A stretch of DNA of 64,000 nucleotides from CAJINA01 sp964636125 (GTDB lineage Bacteria > Desulfobacterota > Desulfobacteria > Desulfobacterales > CAJINA01): contig CAZWPX010000005.1 of NCBI GenBank assembly GCA_964636125.1, forward strand, positions 82,697-146,696, given 5' to 3'. The translations under genes and the position numbers were made by a program. The notes beneath the pieces are model-generated. The model did no database searches. It was not told the DNA's origin and saw only the letters and a list, made by a program, of their open reading frames with translations. Shown here piece by piece: positions 16,383-26,139 of the stretch (within the stretch, counting starts at the first letter, position 1; each line of letters starts with the position of its first letter).

Positions 16383-16904
16383 CTAAAACTCCTTTTTTGT
16401 ATCATTATCCTTCCAGGCCACAACCTCGATATCTTCCGGGCTGTAACCGCTGACGGCCTGAACGGAATCGAAAATCTGGATATAGCCGGTGCACCGGCAA
16501 ATATTCCCGGCCAGGGCATCTTTTATATTTTCCGGGTCCGCGTCCGGGTTTTCATCTAAAAGTGCCTTGGACGACATGAGCATGCCGGGAGTACAGAACC
16601 CGCACTGGATGCCGCCGTTTTCCACAAAAGATTCCTGCAGGGGATGCAAGGTTCCATCTGTGTCTTCTAGACCTTCGACCGTTAAAACTTCTTTCCCGTC
16701 GGCTTCGACCGCAAGGAAAATACAGGCGTTGACGGCCATCTTGTCCACGATGACGGTACAGGCCCCGCATTCCCCGCTGCCACAGCCCTCTTTAGTGCCG
16801 GTGAACCCCAGTTCTTCGCGGAGCAGGTAAAGCAGCGTCCAGTTGGGTTCAATCTTCACACGTGTTGGATTGCCATTACACGTGAACTGAATTTCCGTTG
16901 ACAT
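16383..16904 (-). CDS. [2Fe-2S] subunit of molybdenum hydroxylase 1
   Basis: The start is ATG 16904, which has an AGGAGG site just upstream; a longer reading from 16943 would begin inside the preceding gene. The product has about 173 residues. It has a plant-type ferredoxin domain (GCGSGECGACTVIVDKM) and a second helical [2Fe-2S] domain (CGFCTPGMLMSSKALL, NICRCTGYIQIFDSV). All eight cluster cysteines are present. It relays electrons from the molybdenum subunit to the FAD subunit. It is co-transcribed with its two partners in the order FAD, FeS, Mo. Confidence 0.93.
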   Translation of the reverse strand: MSTEIQFTCNGNPTRVKIEPNWTLLYLLREELGFTGTKEGCGSGECGACTVIVDKMAVNACIFLAVEADGKEVLTVEGLEDTDGTLHPLQESFVENGGIQCGFCTPGMLMSSKALLDENPDADPENIKDALAGNICRCTGYIQIFDSVQAVSGYSPEDIEVVAWKDNDTKKEF

Positions 16905-16926
16905 GAAAGGTGCCTCCTGTAGCTGG

Positions 16927-17808
16927 TTATCCTTGGTTGTCAATTCTGTCGATACACGTTTGCCCCATGCGTCTTACCTGAACCGCGACCATTTCGCGCC
17001 GGTACCAGGCGACCCCGCGGATACTGTCACGGACCTGGGATTCTTCCGCCGCGATTTTGCCAGCTTCCCCCAGGACCGCAGAATCGATCTTTTTGCCGAC
17101 CAGGAATCGCTCGGCTCCCAGGGCCCGAAACGGCGTGGGGGCGGCCACACCCAGGCAGACTCTGGCCCGGGCGCAAAGGTCGGTTTCTTCCTCCAGACTC
17201 AGCAGAACGCCCACGCCCAGCAGGGGCAGCTCCATGGCTTTGCGCCGGCCGAATTTTATATAGGCGCTGCCGGTTCGCGGCAGTGGGCGGGGGATCACGA
17301 TTTCGGTGAGGATCTCGCCTTTTTCGAGGACGGTCTGACCCGGCCCGGTGAAAAAATGGACCAGCTCCAGAGACCGATTCCCTTTGGCGCCGTAAATGTT
17401 GACCCGGGCATCCAGTGCAATCAGCGGGATGGCGCCGTCCGCGGAGGGAACCGCGTTAACCAGGTTCCCGCCGATGGTGGCAACATTACGAACCTGCACG
17501 GAACCGATGTTGCGGACAGCGTCGTGGAGGATCGGATAGGCACGTTTAATCAACGCCGAGTTCTCTAGCATACGATGGGTCACCGACGCGGCCAGCGTCA
17601 GTTCGCCGGTATCACGGTTCAGCCCGGGTTCGTCCTGGCTCAGGACCTGTTTCAGCGAAATCAGGTATCCGGGATTAATTTTGTACTCTTTCATTTTGAC
17701 CACGATGTCCGTGCCGCCAGCGATGTACGTCGCTTGGTCGTCGTGAGCATCATACATTGAAACAGCCTCATCCAGTGACCGGGGAACAAGGTATTCGAAC
17801 TTGTTCAT
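16927..17808 (-). CDS. FAD-binding subunit of molybdenum hydroxylase 1
   Basis: The 293-residue CoxM-type protein carries FAD in the electron chain of the hydroxylase. The FAD motifs are YIAGGTDIVVKMKE near residues 29-42 and NVATIGGNLVNAVPSAD near 114-130; a C-terminal CO-dehydrogenase flavoprotein domain follows. Unlike the FAD subunit encoded at 30988, it lacks the cysteine-rich 4-hydroxybenzoyl-CoA-reductase insertion, so it is the ordinary form. ATG 17808 is the start. It heads the three-gene set and lies 68 bases downstream of the CoA ligase gene. Confidence 0.92.
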   Translation of the reverse strand: MNKFEYLVPRSLDEAVSMYDAHDDQATYIAGGTDIVVKMKEYKINPGYLISLKQVLSQDEPGLNRDTGELTLAASVTHRMLENSALIKRAYPILHDAVRNIGSVQVRNVATIGGNLVNAVPSADGAIPLIALDARVNIYGAKGNRSLELVHFFTGPGQTVLEKGEILTEIVIPRPLPRTGSAYIKFGRRKAMELPLLGVGVLLSLEEETDLCARARVCLGVAAPTPFRALGAERFLVGKKIDSAVLGEAGKIAAEESQVRDSIRGVAWYRREMVAVQVRRMGQTCIDRIDNQG

Positions 17809-17876
17809 GGGAACCTCATTTTTGTTTTCATCTGGTTATTCAATTACCCGCCGGGTTTTGCGTCATGCAATCCAGT

Positions 17877-19166
17877 CTACGGGCGATTGTCAAAAAAACG
17901 TTTTGATTTTCTTTCCGAGCGGGGCAGGGCGCCGTAGTCAACGACCTCCACCTCGCTGGATACCATGATACTGCTTTTGATCTTTGCGGCAACCTTTTTA
18001 GCAATTCCAGCGGAATCAATATCCCCGGCATTGTTGCCGCACTCAACTTTGAGAGTCATATATTCTTTGCCGTCATCGCGACGCTCCAGGGTGACCTGAT
18101 ATTCACAGCTGATGTCGGGTATGGTCGACAGGGCTTCATCAATCTGTCCGGGGTAGACATTGACCGCCCTGAAGATAAACATGTCATCGGAGCGGCCCAG
18201 GATACGATCATGCATGGGCAACACGCTGCCGCAGGAGCAGGGTGTGTCGATAGCGCGGGTCAGGTCCCGGGTGCGGTAGCGGATCAGGGGCGCGGCTTCC
18301 TTGGCGATCGTGGTGACGACCATTTCCCCGGGATCACCGGGCGCGACCGGCAGCAGGGACTCGGGGTCCAGAATTTCCAGGATGTAATAATCAGCCCAGT
18401 AGTGGATACCTTCGTGGCGGGCGCAATCCAGCCCGGTTCCGGGACCGTACAGCTCAGTCATGCCCGTAATGTCGAACATGTCCTCCAGCCCGAGAAGCTC
18501 TTTTATCCTGGCGCGCATGGCATCCGAACTTCTCTCGGAGCCGAAAATCATATTTCTCAGGGCGATCTTGTCCTTCAGGCCCCGCCGGGAAATTTCTTCA
18601 GCCATCAACAGGCCCATGGAAGCCGTGCAGCACATGACTGTTGATTGCATGTCAATTAGAAACTGGCACTGCATATCGACATTTCCGGGTCCGACTGGAA
18701 TGGCCATGGCCCCGAATTCCTCACAACCCAGCTGGAAGCCGACCCCGGCTGTCCAAACCCCATAGCCTACGGCTATCTGGACTCGATCATCCGGCGAGAG
18801 CCCCGCCATTTCGTAACACCGTGCGAAAAAGTGGGTCCAGTCGGCGATATCCTTCCGGGTGTAGGCCAGGACTTTTTTCTTGCCGGTGGTGCCCGATGAT
18901 GCGTGTATGCGGACGATTTCCGCCGGCGGCACGGACAAGAGCGGCAGCGGGTAGCCTGCCCGGAGGTCATCGGCGGAAGTAAAAGGCAGCCGGCGAATAT
19001 CGTCGAGGGTATTGATGCTGTCAAGGTAAATACCGGCCTGGTCAAGTTTGTTCTGGTAAAAGGGTGAGGCACTGTAGGCGTGATTTACCGTCCACTTCAG
19101 TCCTTTTAGTTGGTGCTCCTTCAGTTCGGCAGCGTTCCTGAACCCGGGCATATACGTTTTAGGCAT
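17877..19166 (-). CDS. PaaK-like aryl/acyl-CoA ligase (AMP-binding)
   Basis: The 429-residue protein belongs to the phenylacetate-CoA ligase family, which activates aromatic acids with ATP and CoA. Visible motifs are the P-loop IHASSGTTGKKKVLAYT, AVGYGVWTAGVGFQLGCEEF, FGSERSS, the YRTRDLTR hinge region, and GRSDDMFIFRAVNVYPGQID in the C-terminal domain. It lies between the hydroxylase 1 genes and the hydantoinase genes on one strand. In the indoleacetate pathway, ligases of this family act on indoleacetate or on the ring-opened 2-aminophenylsuccinate. The family is certain; the acid used is inferred. Confidence 0.9.
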   Translation of the reverse strand: MPKTYMPGFRNAAELKEHQLKGLKWTVNHAYSASPFYQNKLDQAGIYLDSINTLDDIRRLPFTSADDLRAGYPLPLLSVPPAEIVRIHASSGTTGKKKVLAYTRKDIADWTHFFARCYEMAGLSPDDRVQIAVGYGVWTAGVGFQLGCEEFGAMAIPVGPGNVDMQCQFLIDMQSTVMCCTASMGLLMAEEISRRGLKDKIALRNMIFGSERSSDAMRARIKELLGLEDMFDITGMTELYGPGTGLDCARHEGIHYWADYYILEILDPESLLPVAPGDPGEMVVTTIAKEAAPLIRYRTRDLTRAIDTPCSCGSVLPMHDRILGRSDDMFIFRAVNVYPGQIDEALSTIPDISCEYQVTLERRDDGKEYMTLKVECGNNAGDIDSAGIAKKVAAKIKSSIMVSSEVEVVDYGALPRSERKSKRFFDNRP

Positions 19167-19181
19167 TTTTCAAAGGTCTCC

Positions 19182-20906
19182 TTATGGTTGCTGTTTTTCG
19201 GCTCGCAGTGATTCGGTGGCTCCGGGATCAATGTCCAGGGTCTCAGGGTCTATCGCGACACCGTAGTCTTCCCGGGCCTTTTCGATGCTTACATAACCAT
19301 AACGGACATCTTTTTGAACAGCGGCAGGATCCCTTTGAAAAGGGTCACCGTAACCGCCGCCGCCGGCACTGTAAAAAGAGATTACGTCTCCCGTATCACA
19401 AAATGTCAGGCCACTGGGATCAGCTGTGGCTTCATTTTTTAGAAAGCGGGCCTTGGCACCCGGCCTTCCTCCAAAAATTCCATCCGGAGGGTAGATATAT
19501 CGTCCGGCCTGTACAGCAATGGTTGTGGGCGGCAACGGGGCCTGGTCATCATCCGGCACCCGGATAACCATTTTACGCCCAATGCCGCCGCGCTGGGCGC
19601 CGGGGCCGCCGGAGTCGCGGACCAGTGCGCGCGATTCGATCAGCAACGGCGTGTCGCTCTCCAGTATTTCCACAGGTGTATTGGCCCCGTTGGCCGGAAA
19701 AATGGCACAGTGGTGTCCGTCCATGCGGTTGCTGGCCCCCAGACCGCCGCCACGGATGATCATGGTGTGCCAGGGTTTGCCGCTGTTTCGCCGGCCGTAG
19801 AGGATGTTGGTCTGGGCGGGGGTCCCTCCGCTTTCAGCTATAATATTATCTGGGGTGGCCGCTGCCAGCGCTTTAAAAACCATTTCGGTCATAAAATGCC
19901 CGACCTGCATACGTGCAGCCACCGCCGCCGGAAAACTGCAGTTCACCACGCAGCTTTCGGGCGCGGTCATGTTTATCGGCCGGATGGCGCCCTCATTGAT
20001 CGGGATATCGGGATCGAAAGCGCTCTTTATCGCCATGAAGACATAGGCGTAGGTAAAATTGTAGACAACATTCACTCCCCAGTCCACCTGGGACGTTGTA
20101 CCGTCGAAATCGACATTGATATTGCTGCCGTTTACTTTAACCGTCAGGCGGATGGTAATATCTTTGCGTTTCCCGGTTCCTTCTATAAGACCGGTGTAGG
20201 GATAGTCACCGTCCGGAATTTTTTCTATCGCGCTACGCATGCTTTTTTCAGTCCGACTGATGATTTCGTCTGCCAGATCGTCAAGCGTATCGAGACCCTC
20301 ATCGGTCATCATCTCGATGATCTTTTCCGAACACACATGGTTGGCGGCCACCTGGGACCGGATGTCTCCGGTCACCTCTTCGGGGGTTCTCACGTTCCAG
20401 CGAATCAGGTCGAGGACTGACTGGTTCAGTTTGCCTGCGTCATAGAGTTTAATCGGTGGGATGAAGATGCCTTCTTCAAAAACTTCGCGGTTATCGGAAG
20501 CGACCCGCCCGCCGATATCTGAATGGTGAAAAACACAGGCGGTAAAGGCCACCGGTTTTTCTTTGAAGAAGATGGGGCTGAGCACGCAGACATCATTGAG
20601 GTGACCGGCCAGCAGCCAGGGGTCGTTGACAATAATAACATCCCCCGGCCGGTAGTCTTCAATCGGGATCGAAGTGATGATGCCTTTAACTCCCAGGGCC
20701 ATGGCGCCGGCCTGCCCGGGGGTACAGAACGTGCCCTGGACCAGCTCCTGCCCCCGGCTGTCTGTGAACATGCAGGTGTAGTCATGGGCGTCCCGCAAAA
20801 GACTCGAAAACGCGGTCCTGGCAACGGAGGCATCCGCTTCATCCACTATGGAAACCAGTCGCCGCCAGAGAATCTCAAGGGTAATGGGATCAAACTTAGC
20901 GGTCAT
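19182..20906 (-). CDS. Hydantoinase/oxoprolinase B-type subunit
   Basis: The 574-residue protein is the HyuB-type subunit of an ATP-dependent cyclic-amide hydrolase. Family segments include DPITLEILWRRLVSIVDEAD at the N-terminus, DARDYTCMF-like DAHDYTCMFTDSRG, VNDPWLLAGHLNDVCVL and the glycine-rich end GGGYGDPFQRDP. With the HyuA-type subunit it would open a lactam at the expense of ATP, fitting cleavage of the 2-oxoindole ring formed by hydroxylase 1. It ends 15 bases before the CoA ligase gene. The specific lactam is inferred. Confidence 0.9.
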   Translation of the reverse strand: MTAKFDPITLEILWRRLVSIVDEADASVARTAFSSLLRDAHDYTCMFTDSRGQELVQGTFCTPGQAGAMALGVKGIITSIPIEDYRPGDVIIVNDPWLLAGHLNDVCVLSPIFFKEKPVAFTACVFHHSDIGGRVASDNREVFEEGIFIPPIKLYDAGKLNQSVLDLIRWNVRTPEEVTGDIRSQVAANHVCSEKIIEMMTDEGLDTLDDLADEIISRTEKSMRSAIEKIPDGDYPYTGLIEGTGKRKDITIRLTVKVNGSNINVDFDGTTSQVDWGVNVVYNFTYAYVFMAIKSAFDPDIPINEGAIRPINMTAPESCVVNCSFPAAVAARMQVGHFMTEMVFKALAAATPDNIIAESGGTPAQTNILYGRRNSGKPWHTMIIRGGGLGASNRMDGHHCAIFPANGANTPVEILESDTPLLIESRALVRDSGGPGAQRGGIGRKMVIRVPDDDQAPLPPTTIAVQAGRYIYPPDGIFGGRPGAKARFLKNEATADPSGLTFCDTGDVISFYSAGGGGYGDPFQRDPAAVQKDVRYGYVSIEKAREDYGVAIDPETLDIDPGATESLRAEKQQP

Positions 20907-21014
20907 TTTTGTAAAACCTCTAATTAAGGTTGTTTAGGCTGAAGACTGTTAGGTTTAAAAACCTTTCTGTCACCTGAACCGATTTTATCACTTTTAGAAT
21001 GGCTTTCTTTCAGT

Positions 21015-23108
21015 CTATCCACCTGCAGTAAGGTCTATCCACACAAATCCAAATTCATCCACCCGTACACCGGCATCTTCACCGATGACAATAGTGGACT
21101 CCCGTTCTTCGATAATGGCCGGGCCTTCAAATTTCGCGCCGGGAAAGAGCCTGGCGCGATCATAAACAGTATGCTCTGCAAAGTCTTTACGGGCTAGGGA
21201 GAACGCCGGACGGCTGGATTTTACACAGTCAGACAGGCTGGTCCCGGTTTGTTTCAACGGCGGGATCCTAAAGGGCCGGGCCGGCAGGCTGGCCCGTACC
21301 TTGAAAGTGACGAATTCCACCGTGTTGTCGTCGTAGGTCCGCCCGTAAAGCCGTTTATACTCGGTATCGAAAAGGTCACGGATCTCTTTTTTGCGCCACT
21401 GGTCAAAGGGCCTGGCCGCGATTGCCAGATTGGTTTCCGCGCCCTGGCCGACAAAACGCATCATCAGGGTCCGTTCAAAAAGGATCTTTTCGCTGCCGGC
21501 GGTGCTGCCTAAAATGGCGGCTCCTTCAGTTTCCAGGGCGCGAAAAAGTTTTTCTATTTCAGAAAAATCAGCTTCATCCAGAGCCGCCCGATGGCTGCGC
21601 GACAAATCGAACGCGACCGGTGCGGTGAAGAAACCCAGTGCGGAGCCGACCCCCGCCAGGGGGGGCACCAGGATACGCGGTGCCCCAATTTTTCGGGCCA
21701 ACCCGTAAGCGTGCACTGGGCCGGCACCCCCGAAAGCGGAAACCGTTACAATGTTGGGATTGCCGCCTTTTTCAGCAATATGGGTTTTTGCGGCCGCAGC
21801 CATGGTTTCGTTGATCAGGTCGTGGATGCCGAAAGCCGCTTCCACCGGGGTTGTGCCCAGGGGTGCCGCTATTTTTCGGGCAATGGCGCTTTCCGCGGCC
21901 GCTTTGTCCAGCGGCATGCTGCCGCCCAGAAAATAGTCGGGGTCCAGGTACCCCAGGGTGAGGTCCGCATCGGTTACCGTGGGGTTTTCGCCGCCCAGGC
22001 CGTAGCAGGCCGGTCCCGGGTCTGCGCCGGCACTTTCCGGTCCCACTTGGAGCAGGCCGAGCCGGTTGATCTGGGCGATGCTGCCTCCGCCGGCCCCGAT
22101 TTCCATCAGGTCCACCACCGGGACCTGGATGGGCAGGCCGCTGCCTTTTTTGAATCGCTGCACACGCCCCACCTCGAAGGTCGATACGAGTCCGGCCTGG
22201 CCTTTTTGAATCAGGCAGGACTTGGCGGTAGTGCCGCCCATATCGAAGCAGAACATGTCTTTGATCTTGAAAAGCCGGCCGTAGTGCTGGGAAGCGATGA
22301 CTGCGGCCGTGGGGCCGGATTCGATGATCCGCACCGGAAATTCACGAGCCGTTTCCAGGGAAGTGATTCCTCCGGATGACAGCATGATAAACAGCTTGCC
22401 GTCAAAGCCCAATGCTTCCAGGCGATCGGAAAGCTTTTTTAAATAGCTGGCCGTTATCGGTTTTACATATGCGTTGGTTACCGTGGTGCAGGTGCGTTCA
22501 TATTCTCTTATCTGGGGCAGGACCTCGAAGGAGATGGATTGAAAAAGATCGGGTGCCTGGGCCCGGATGAAATCCCGGATGGCCTTTTCGTGCACCGGAT
22601 TTTCGTAAGAGTTGATCAGGCAGACCGCAATAGATTCCACCTGTGCCTCCCTGAGTTCCTCCAGCCGACCGCGAACCTGCTGCAGATCAAGTTCCCGGAT
22701 GACCCGACCATCGCTGGTTATCCGCTCATCGACTTCCGTGCGCAGGTAGCGCGGGATCAATGGCAGGGGGTATTCTGAAAAAATATCATAAGCGTCGTAG
22801 CGGATCTCCCGGCCCAGTTCCAGGACGTCCCTGAAGCCACGGGTAGTGATCAAACCGGTGCGCGCGCCTTTTCTTTCGATGATGGCGTTGATCACCAGGG
22901 TGGTCCCGTGAATAAACTCGGTGACCAGATCTAAAAACCCCGGGTTTTGTGCGAGCAGTTCCTGGATGCCATGTTCGACGGCTTGTGAGGGATCAGCCGG
23001 CGACGTCAGGCATTTGTTGGTCTGAAACTCGCCGGTCTCATCATCGACAAGGACAAAATCAGTGAAAGTACCACCGATGTCACATCCCAGACGAAAGGAT
23101 TTATTCAA
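21015..23108 (-). CDS. Hydantoinase/oxoprolinase A-type (ATP-dependent) subunit
   Basis: The most likely start is TTG 23108, preceded by a strong AGGAGGAGACC site; a longer reading from ATG 23129 lacks such a site. This gives 697 residues. The protein shows the acetate/sugar-kinase-like ATPase fold: RLGCDIGGTFTDFVLVDDE at the N-terminus, FIHGTTLVINAIIERKGA, MFCFDMGGTTAKSCLI, and SAFGGAGPVHAYGLARKIG. It phosphorylates the cyclic amide so that the B subunit can hydrolyse it. It is encoded with its partner 108 bases downstream. In anaerobic indoleacetate metabolism a pair of this type hydrolyses 2-oxoindole-3-acetate. Confidence 0.9.
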   Translation of the reverse strand: MNKSFRLGCDIGGTFTDFVLVDDETGEFQTNKCLTSPADPSQAVEHGIQELLAQNPGFLDLVTEFIHGTTLVINAIIERKGARTGLITTRGFRDVLELGREIRYDAYDIFSEYPLPLIPRYLRTEVDERITSDGRVIRELDLQQVRGRLEELREAQVESIAVCLINSYENPVHEKAIRDFIRAQAPDLFQSISFEVLPQIREYERTCTTVTNAYVKPITASYLKKLSDRLEALGFDGKLFIMLSSGGITSLETAREFPVRIIESGPTAAVIASQHYGRLFKIKDMFCFDMGGTTAKSCLIQKGQAGLVSTFEVGRVQRFKKGSGLPIQVPVVDLMEIGAGGGSIAQINRLGLLQVGPESAGADPGPACYGLGGENPTVTDADLTLGYLDPDYFLGGSMPLDKAAAESAIARKIAAPLGTTPVEAAFGIHDLINETMAAAAKTHIAEKGGNPNIVTVSAFGGAGPVHAYGLARKIGAPRILVPPLAGVGSALGFFTAPVAFDLSRSHRAALDEADFSEIEKLFRALETEGAAILGSTAGSEKILFERTLMMRFVGQGAETNLAIAARPFDQWRKKEIRDLFDTEYKRLYGRTYDDNTVEFVTFKVRASLPARPFRIPPLKQTGTSLSDCVKSSRPAFSLARKDFAEHTVYDRARLFPGAKFEGPAIIEERESTIVIGEDAGVRVDEFGFVWIDLTAGG

Positions 23109-23178
23109 AGGTCTCCTCCTGTGTTGCATCCACTTCCATGACAGATTGAGCGAATATTATAAAACTGCAGCATTAGCA

Positions 23179-23269
23179 TGTCACTCTGAGCGCAGCGAAG
23201 AGTCTTCCACAAGCCAAGGCCATGTTTTTACATGAGGGATTCTTCGTCGTTACACTCCTCAGGATGACA
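23179..23269. repeat. Dispersed inverted repeat of the TGTCAYTCTGAGCG type
   Basis: The left arm begins TGTCACTCTGAGCG and continues with CAGCGAAGAGTC; the right arm ends in GGATTCTTCG ... CTCAGGATGACA, its imperfect complement. Elements with these ends are scattered through intergenic DNA of many bacterial genomes. It lies between the hydantoinase A gene and the mutase gene, on the same operon strand. If transcribed it could fold and affect readthrough or mRNA decay. Confidence 0.65.
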
Positions 23270-23317
23270 GGCAGTAGATACTGCTTCCCTTTTATCGGAA
23301 AACAAAAACCAAGTGTT

Positions 23318-24955
23318 CTAAAAGATAGATGGTTCCTCCCATTCGCCGAAGACATCACGAAAAATGCTGGCCATCTCCCCCACAGTGGCGTAGGCCCGGC
23401 AGCAGTCCACCAGATAAGGCATGACGTTGTCTTTGCCCCGTGCGGCCTTTTCCAGGGCCCTTAATGTCCGGGTCACCGCCTGGTTGTTCCGGGTTCGTTT
23501 AAGCTCCCGCAGGCCGGCCTGCTGCTTTTCCACCCATTTTTCATTATACTCATGCAGGTCCACATCACCGCCGCCGGTGTCATCACCGTCGGTGTACTTG
23601 TTGCTGCCGACCTTAATGTATTCACCGCTTTGCAGGCCTTTTTCGTATTCATAGGCCTGGGTGGCAACCTTGCGCTGGATAAATCCGGTTTCGACGGCTT
23701 TGACCATACCGCCCAGTGCGTTGACCTGCTGCATCTCTTCTATGATCTTTTCTTCCATCTGCAAGGTCAGGGTTTCGATGAAATAAGAGCCGGCCAGCGG
23801 GTCCACAGTGTCGCGCAGCCCCACCTCTTCCATGAGAATTTCAAGGGTGCGCAGGGACAACAAGGCCGCCCGGGGGGTGGGGATGGTGTAGGCTTCGTCA
23901 AAGGAGCACAGGGCCGTGGTCTGGGCTCCGGCCAGGGCCGCCCCCAGGGCGTAAAAGGCTCCGCGCATGATATTGTTTTCAGGTTGCTCCTTGGTCAGTC
24001 CGCTGCCGCCGCCGCCGAAAAGCCCTCGCAAAAAAAGCTTTTTCTTTTCGGTGACGCCATAATCGGTTTTCAGCATTTTGGCCCAGAGTTTGCGGGCAGC
24101 CCGAAACTTGGCCACCTGTTCCCAGAGATTGCCGTATACATTGAAATTGAAGGAGAAGCGTCCCACGAAGTCCTCGGCCGCCAACCCGCGCGCCATCACA
24201 TTTTCCATGTAGGCCCGGGCAATCTCGAAGGCGCAGCCGATCTCCTGGGCAGGTGTCGCGCCCGATTCGCGGATGTGGTACCCGCACAAACTCACCGGGT
24301 TACAGCGCGGCAGTTCCTTAACCGCGTATTCGATTGTATCGCCGACCAGGCGGACACCATGTTCGACCGGATAGATCCAGGCGCCCCGGCCGATCATCTC
24401 CTTGAGAATGTCATTTTGCGGGGTGGCGGAGATCTTCTCTTTCGGGTATCCAAATTTTTCCGCCACGGCCTGGTACATGGCCAGCATGATGGTGGCCACC
24501 GCGTTAATGGTCAACCCGCTGCCGATGCGGTCTAAAGGGATATCCTTGAAAGCGATTTCAAAATCTCTCAACGAATCCACCGCCATGCCCACCCGGCCGA
24601 CTTCGCCAAGCGATTTAGGGTGGTCGGAGTCATATCCCATCTGGGTCGGCAGGTCGAAGGCGACATTCAAACCGGTCTGGCCGTGGTCGATCATCAGCTT
24701 GAAGCGGTTGTTGGTCTCCTCGGGCGTCCCAAAGCCGGTATACTGGCGGGTCGTCCAGGCCCGGCTGCGATACCCTAAAGGATGCAGGCTCCGGGTAAAG
24801 GGAAATTCGCCGGGATCGCCCAGATCTTTATCGTAGGCAAAACCCGCCTGAGCAAGATCTTCGGGGCCGTACGACGGCTTTACGGTGATACCGGACTGGT
24901 AGCGGACTTCTTCGACCGCATCCTTCTTGTTCTTGGTATATTTGGCAACGCCCAT
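23318..24955 (-). CDS. B12-dependent acyl-CoA mutase, large (substrate-binding) subunit
   Basis: The 545-residue protein is a methylmalonyl-CoA-mutase-family large subunit without the B12 domain, which is encoded separately downstream. Family features are RAWTTRQYTGFGTPEETNNR, FDLPTQMGYDSDHP, SATPQNDILKEMIGRG, SLCGYHIRESGATPAQEIG and a C-terminal DGDDTGGGDVDLHEYNEKW. The Tyr in RQYTGFG, a position that differs between methylmalonyl-, isobutyryl- and 2-hydroxyisobutyryl-CoA mutases, is kept. In the proposed pathway the enzyme would rearrange 2-aminophenylsuccinyl-CoA to a benzylmalonyl-type thioester. The MeaB half of the fusion at 7600-9228 is its probable chaperone. Family is certain; substrate is inferred. 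Confidence 0.9.
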   Translation of the reverse strand: MGVAKYTKNKKDAVEEVRYQSGITVKPSYGPEDLAQAGFAYDKDLGDPGEFPFTRSLHPLGYRSRAWTTRQYTGFGTPEETNNRFKLMIDHGQTGLNVAFDLPTQMGYDSDHPKSLGEVGRVGMAVDSLRDFEIAFKDIPLDRIGSGLTINAVATIMLAMYQAVAEKFGYPKEKISATPQNDILKEMIGRGAWIYPVEHGVRLVGDTIEYAVKELPRCNPVSLCGYHIRESGATPAQEIGCAFEIARAYMENVMARGLAAEDFVGRFSFNFNVYGNLWEQVAKFRAARKLWAKMLKTDYGVTEKKKLFLRGLFGGGGSGLTKEQPENNIMRGAFYALGAALAGAQTTALCSFDEAYTIPTPRAALLSLRTLEILMEEVGLRDTVDPLAGSYFIETLTLQMEEKIIEEMQQVNALGGMVKAVETGFIQRKVATQAYEYEKGLQSGEYIKVGSNKYTDGDDTGGGDVDLHEYNEKWVEKQQAGLRELKRTRNNQAVTRTLRALEKAARGKDNVMPYLVDCCRAYATVGEMASIFRDVFGEWEEPSIF

Positions 24956-24981
24956 AGTGATTCCCTGTGTGAAAAAGTTGG

Positions 24982-25398
24982 TTATACCCTGTCAGGCGCA
25001 GCCACGCCGCAGAGGCCGTAAATGCCGGAGGTAATTTCGTCAAAGGGCGTGCCGCCAGGGTAGACACCGGCCACGCCCATCTTTCCCAGTACCGCTGTGT
25101 CACGGTCGGGAATTACGCCCCCGACGACCAGTTTGACTTCATCCAGCCCTTCGGTTTTCATCATTTCCAGCAGGCGGGTGCAGATGGGGATGTGCGCCCC
25201 GGACATGATGCTCAGACCGATTACATCCACCGTCTCCTGGCTCGCTGCGGTGACAATCTGCTCCAGGTCCTGGTGCAGGCCGGTGTAGATGACCTCCATG
25301 CCGGCATCCCGTAGAGCCAGGGCCACGATCTTGGCACCGCGGTCGTGGCCGTCCAGTCCGGGCTTGGCCAGGAGAATTCTAATCTTACGCTCATTCAT
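24982..25398 (-). CDS. B12-binding small subunit of acyl-CoA mutase
   Basis: The 138-residue protein is a cobalamin-binding domain. It has the DxHxxG motif (GLDGHDRGAKIV near residues 14-25), whose histidine replaces the lower ligand of cobalt, then IGLSIMSGAHIP and VVGGVIPDRD, which contact the nucleotide tail. Its length matches small subunits of split mutases. It lies 26 bases upstream of the large subunit gene on the same strand, and 20 bases downstream of the GntR regulator gene. Confidence 0.93.
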   Translation of the reverse strand: MNERKIRILLAKPGLDGHDRGAKIVALALRDAGMEVIYTGLHQDLEQIVTAASQETVDVIGLSIMSGAHIPICTRLLEMMKTEGLDEVKLVVGGVIPDRDTAVLGKMGVAGVYPGGTPFDEITSGIYGLCGVAAPDRV

Positions 25399-25418
25399 GC
25401 CGTTGTTCCTCCCAATGG

Positions 25419-26138
25419 TCAGAATTCTTGCTTATTTCCGTCGTCTCCGGCGGCCAACTGTTCAAGGACCGCGGCTTTGCCCCGGAGGATATGTTCCCGG
25501 ACCAGTTTTTCCACGCCATCGGCGTCGTGTTGGCGGATGGCGGCAACCATGCGTTTGTGATCCCGGTTGCTCTGCCTGGCCATGCTTTCCTGGCTCAGGA
25601 TAATATGCCGAAAACGGTGAATCTGTGCTTTCAGATCGTTAATCATCTTGATAAGCCGCGGGCTGTTGCTCAGGGTGTAGAGCAGTTCATGGAACCGGGT
25701 GTTGATCTCTTCCAGTTCACTGACCCGGCCCTGTTCCAGGCAGTGCTGGTATTCCAGGATTTTCTTTTCCAGGCGGTTCAGGCCCTCCGGGGTATGGTTT
25801 TCAGCCGCCAACCGGGCCGCGTAAGATTCGAGTATACTCCGAATGCCGAAGGTTTCATCGATGTCCTGGCTCGTCAGGCCGAGCACCGCAAAACCGCCCG
25901 GCGGCAGTTTCTGCAAGAACCCCTGGCTTTCCAGTTTATGCAAGGCTTCCCGGACCGGAGTCCGGCTGACACCGATGGAGTCAGCGATGCGGCTTTCCAC
26001 CAGGCGGCTATTTGGTGCGATATCCCCCAGGGCAATGGCCTGTTTGAGGTATTCAAAGACATGCTGCCCGGCCGATTTGCGGGCAGGCAGTGTCTTCAAA
26101 CTTTCGAAACCCGCAGTTGCGATTTCCCCTTTTTCCAT
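25419..26138 (-). CDS. GntR-family transcriptional regulator, FadR/FCD type
   Basis: ATG 26138 is preferred because a GGGAAGG site precedes it and it slightly overlaps the stop of the acyl-CoA dehydrogenase gene; ATG 26183 is further inside that gene. The product has about 239 residues. Its N-terminal winged helix (VESRIADSIGVSRTPVREAL HKLES region) is followed by a helical FCD ligand domain with the metal-binding histidines (RFHELLYTLSNSPRL; late DGVEKLVREHIL). FCD regulators usually repress catabolic operons and respond to an organic acid or its CoA ester. It lies within the operon it probably controls. A fitting operator, three GTATAC units, is found at 30794-30813. Confidence 0.9.
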   Translation of the reverse strand: MEKGEIATAGFESLKTLPARKSAGQHVFEYLKQAIALGDIAPNSRLVESRIADSIGVSRTPVREALHKLESQGFLQKLPPGGFAVLGLTSQDIDETFGIRSILESYAARLAAENHTPEGLNRLEKKILEYQHCLEQGRVSELEEINTRFHELLYTLSNSPRLIKMINDLKAQIHRFRHIILSQESMARQSNRDHKRMVAAIRQHDADGVEKLVREHILRGKAAVLEQLAAGDDGNKQEF

Positions 26139-26139
26139 T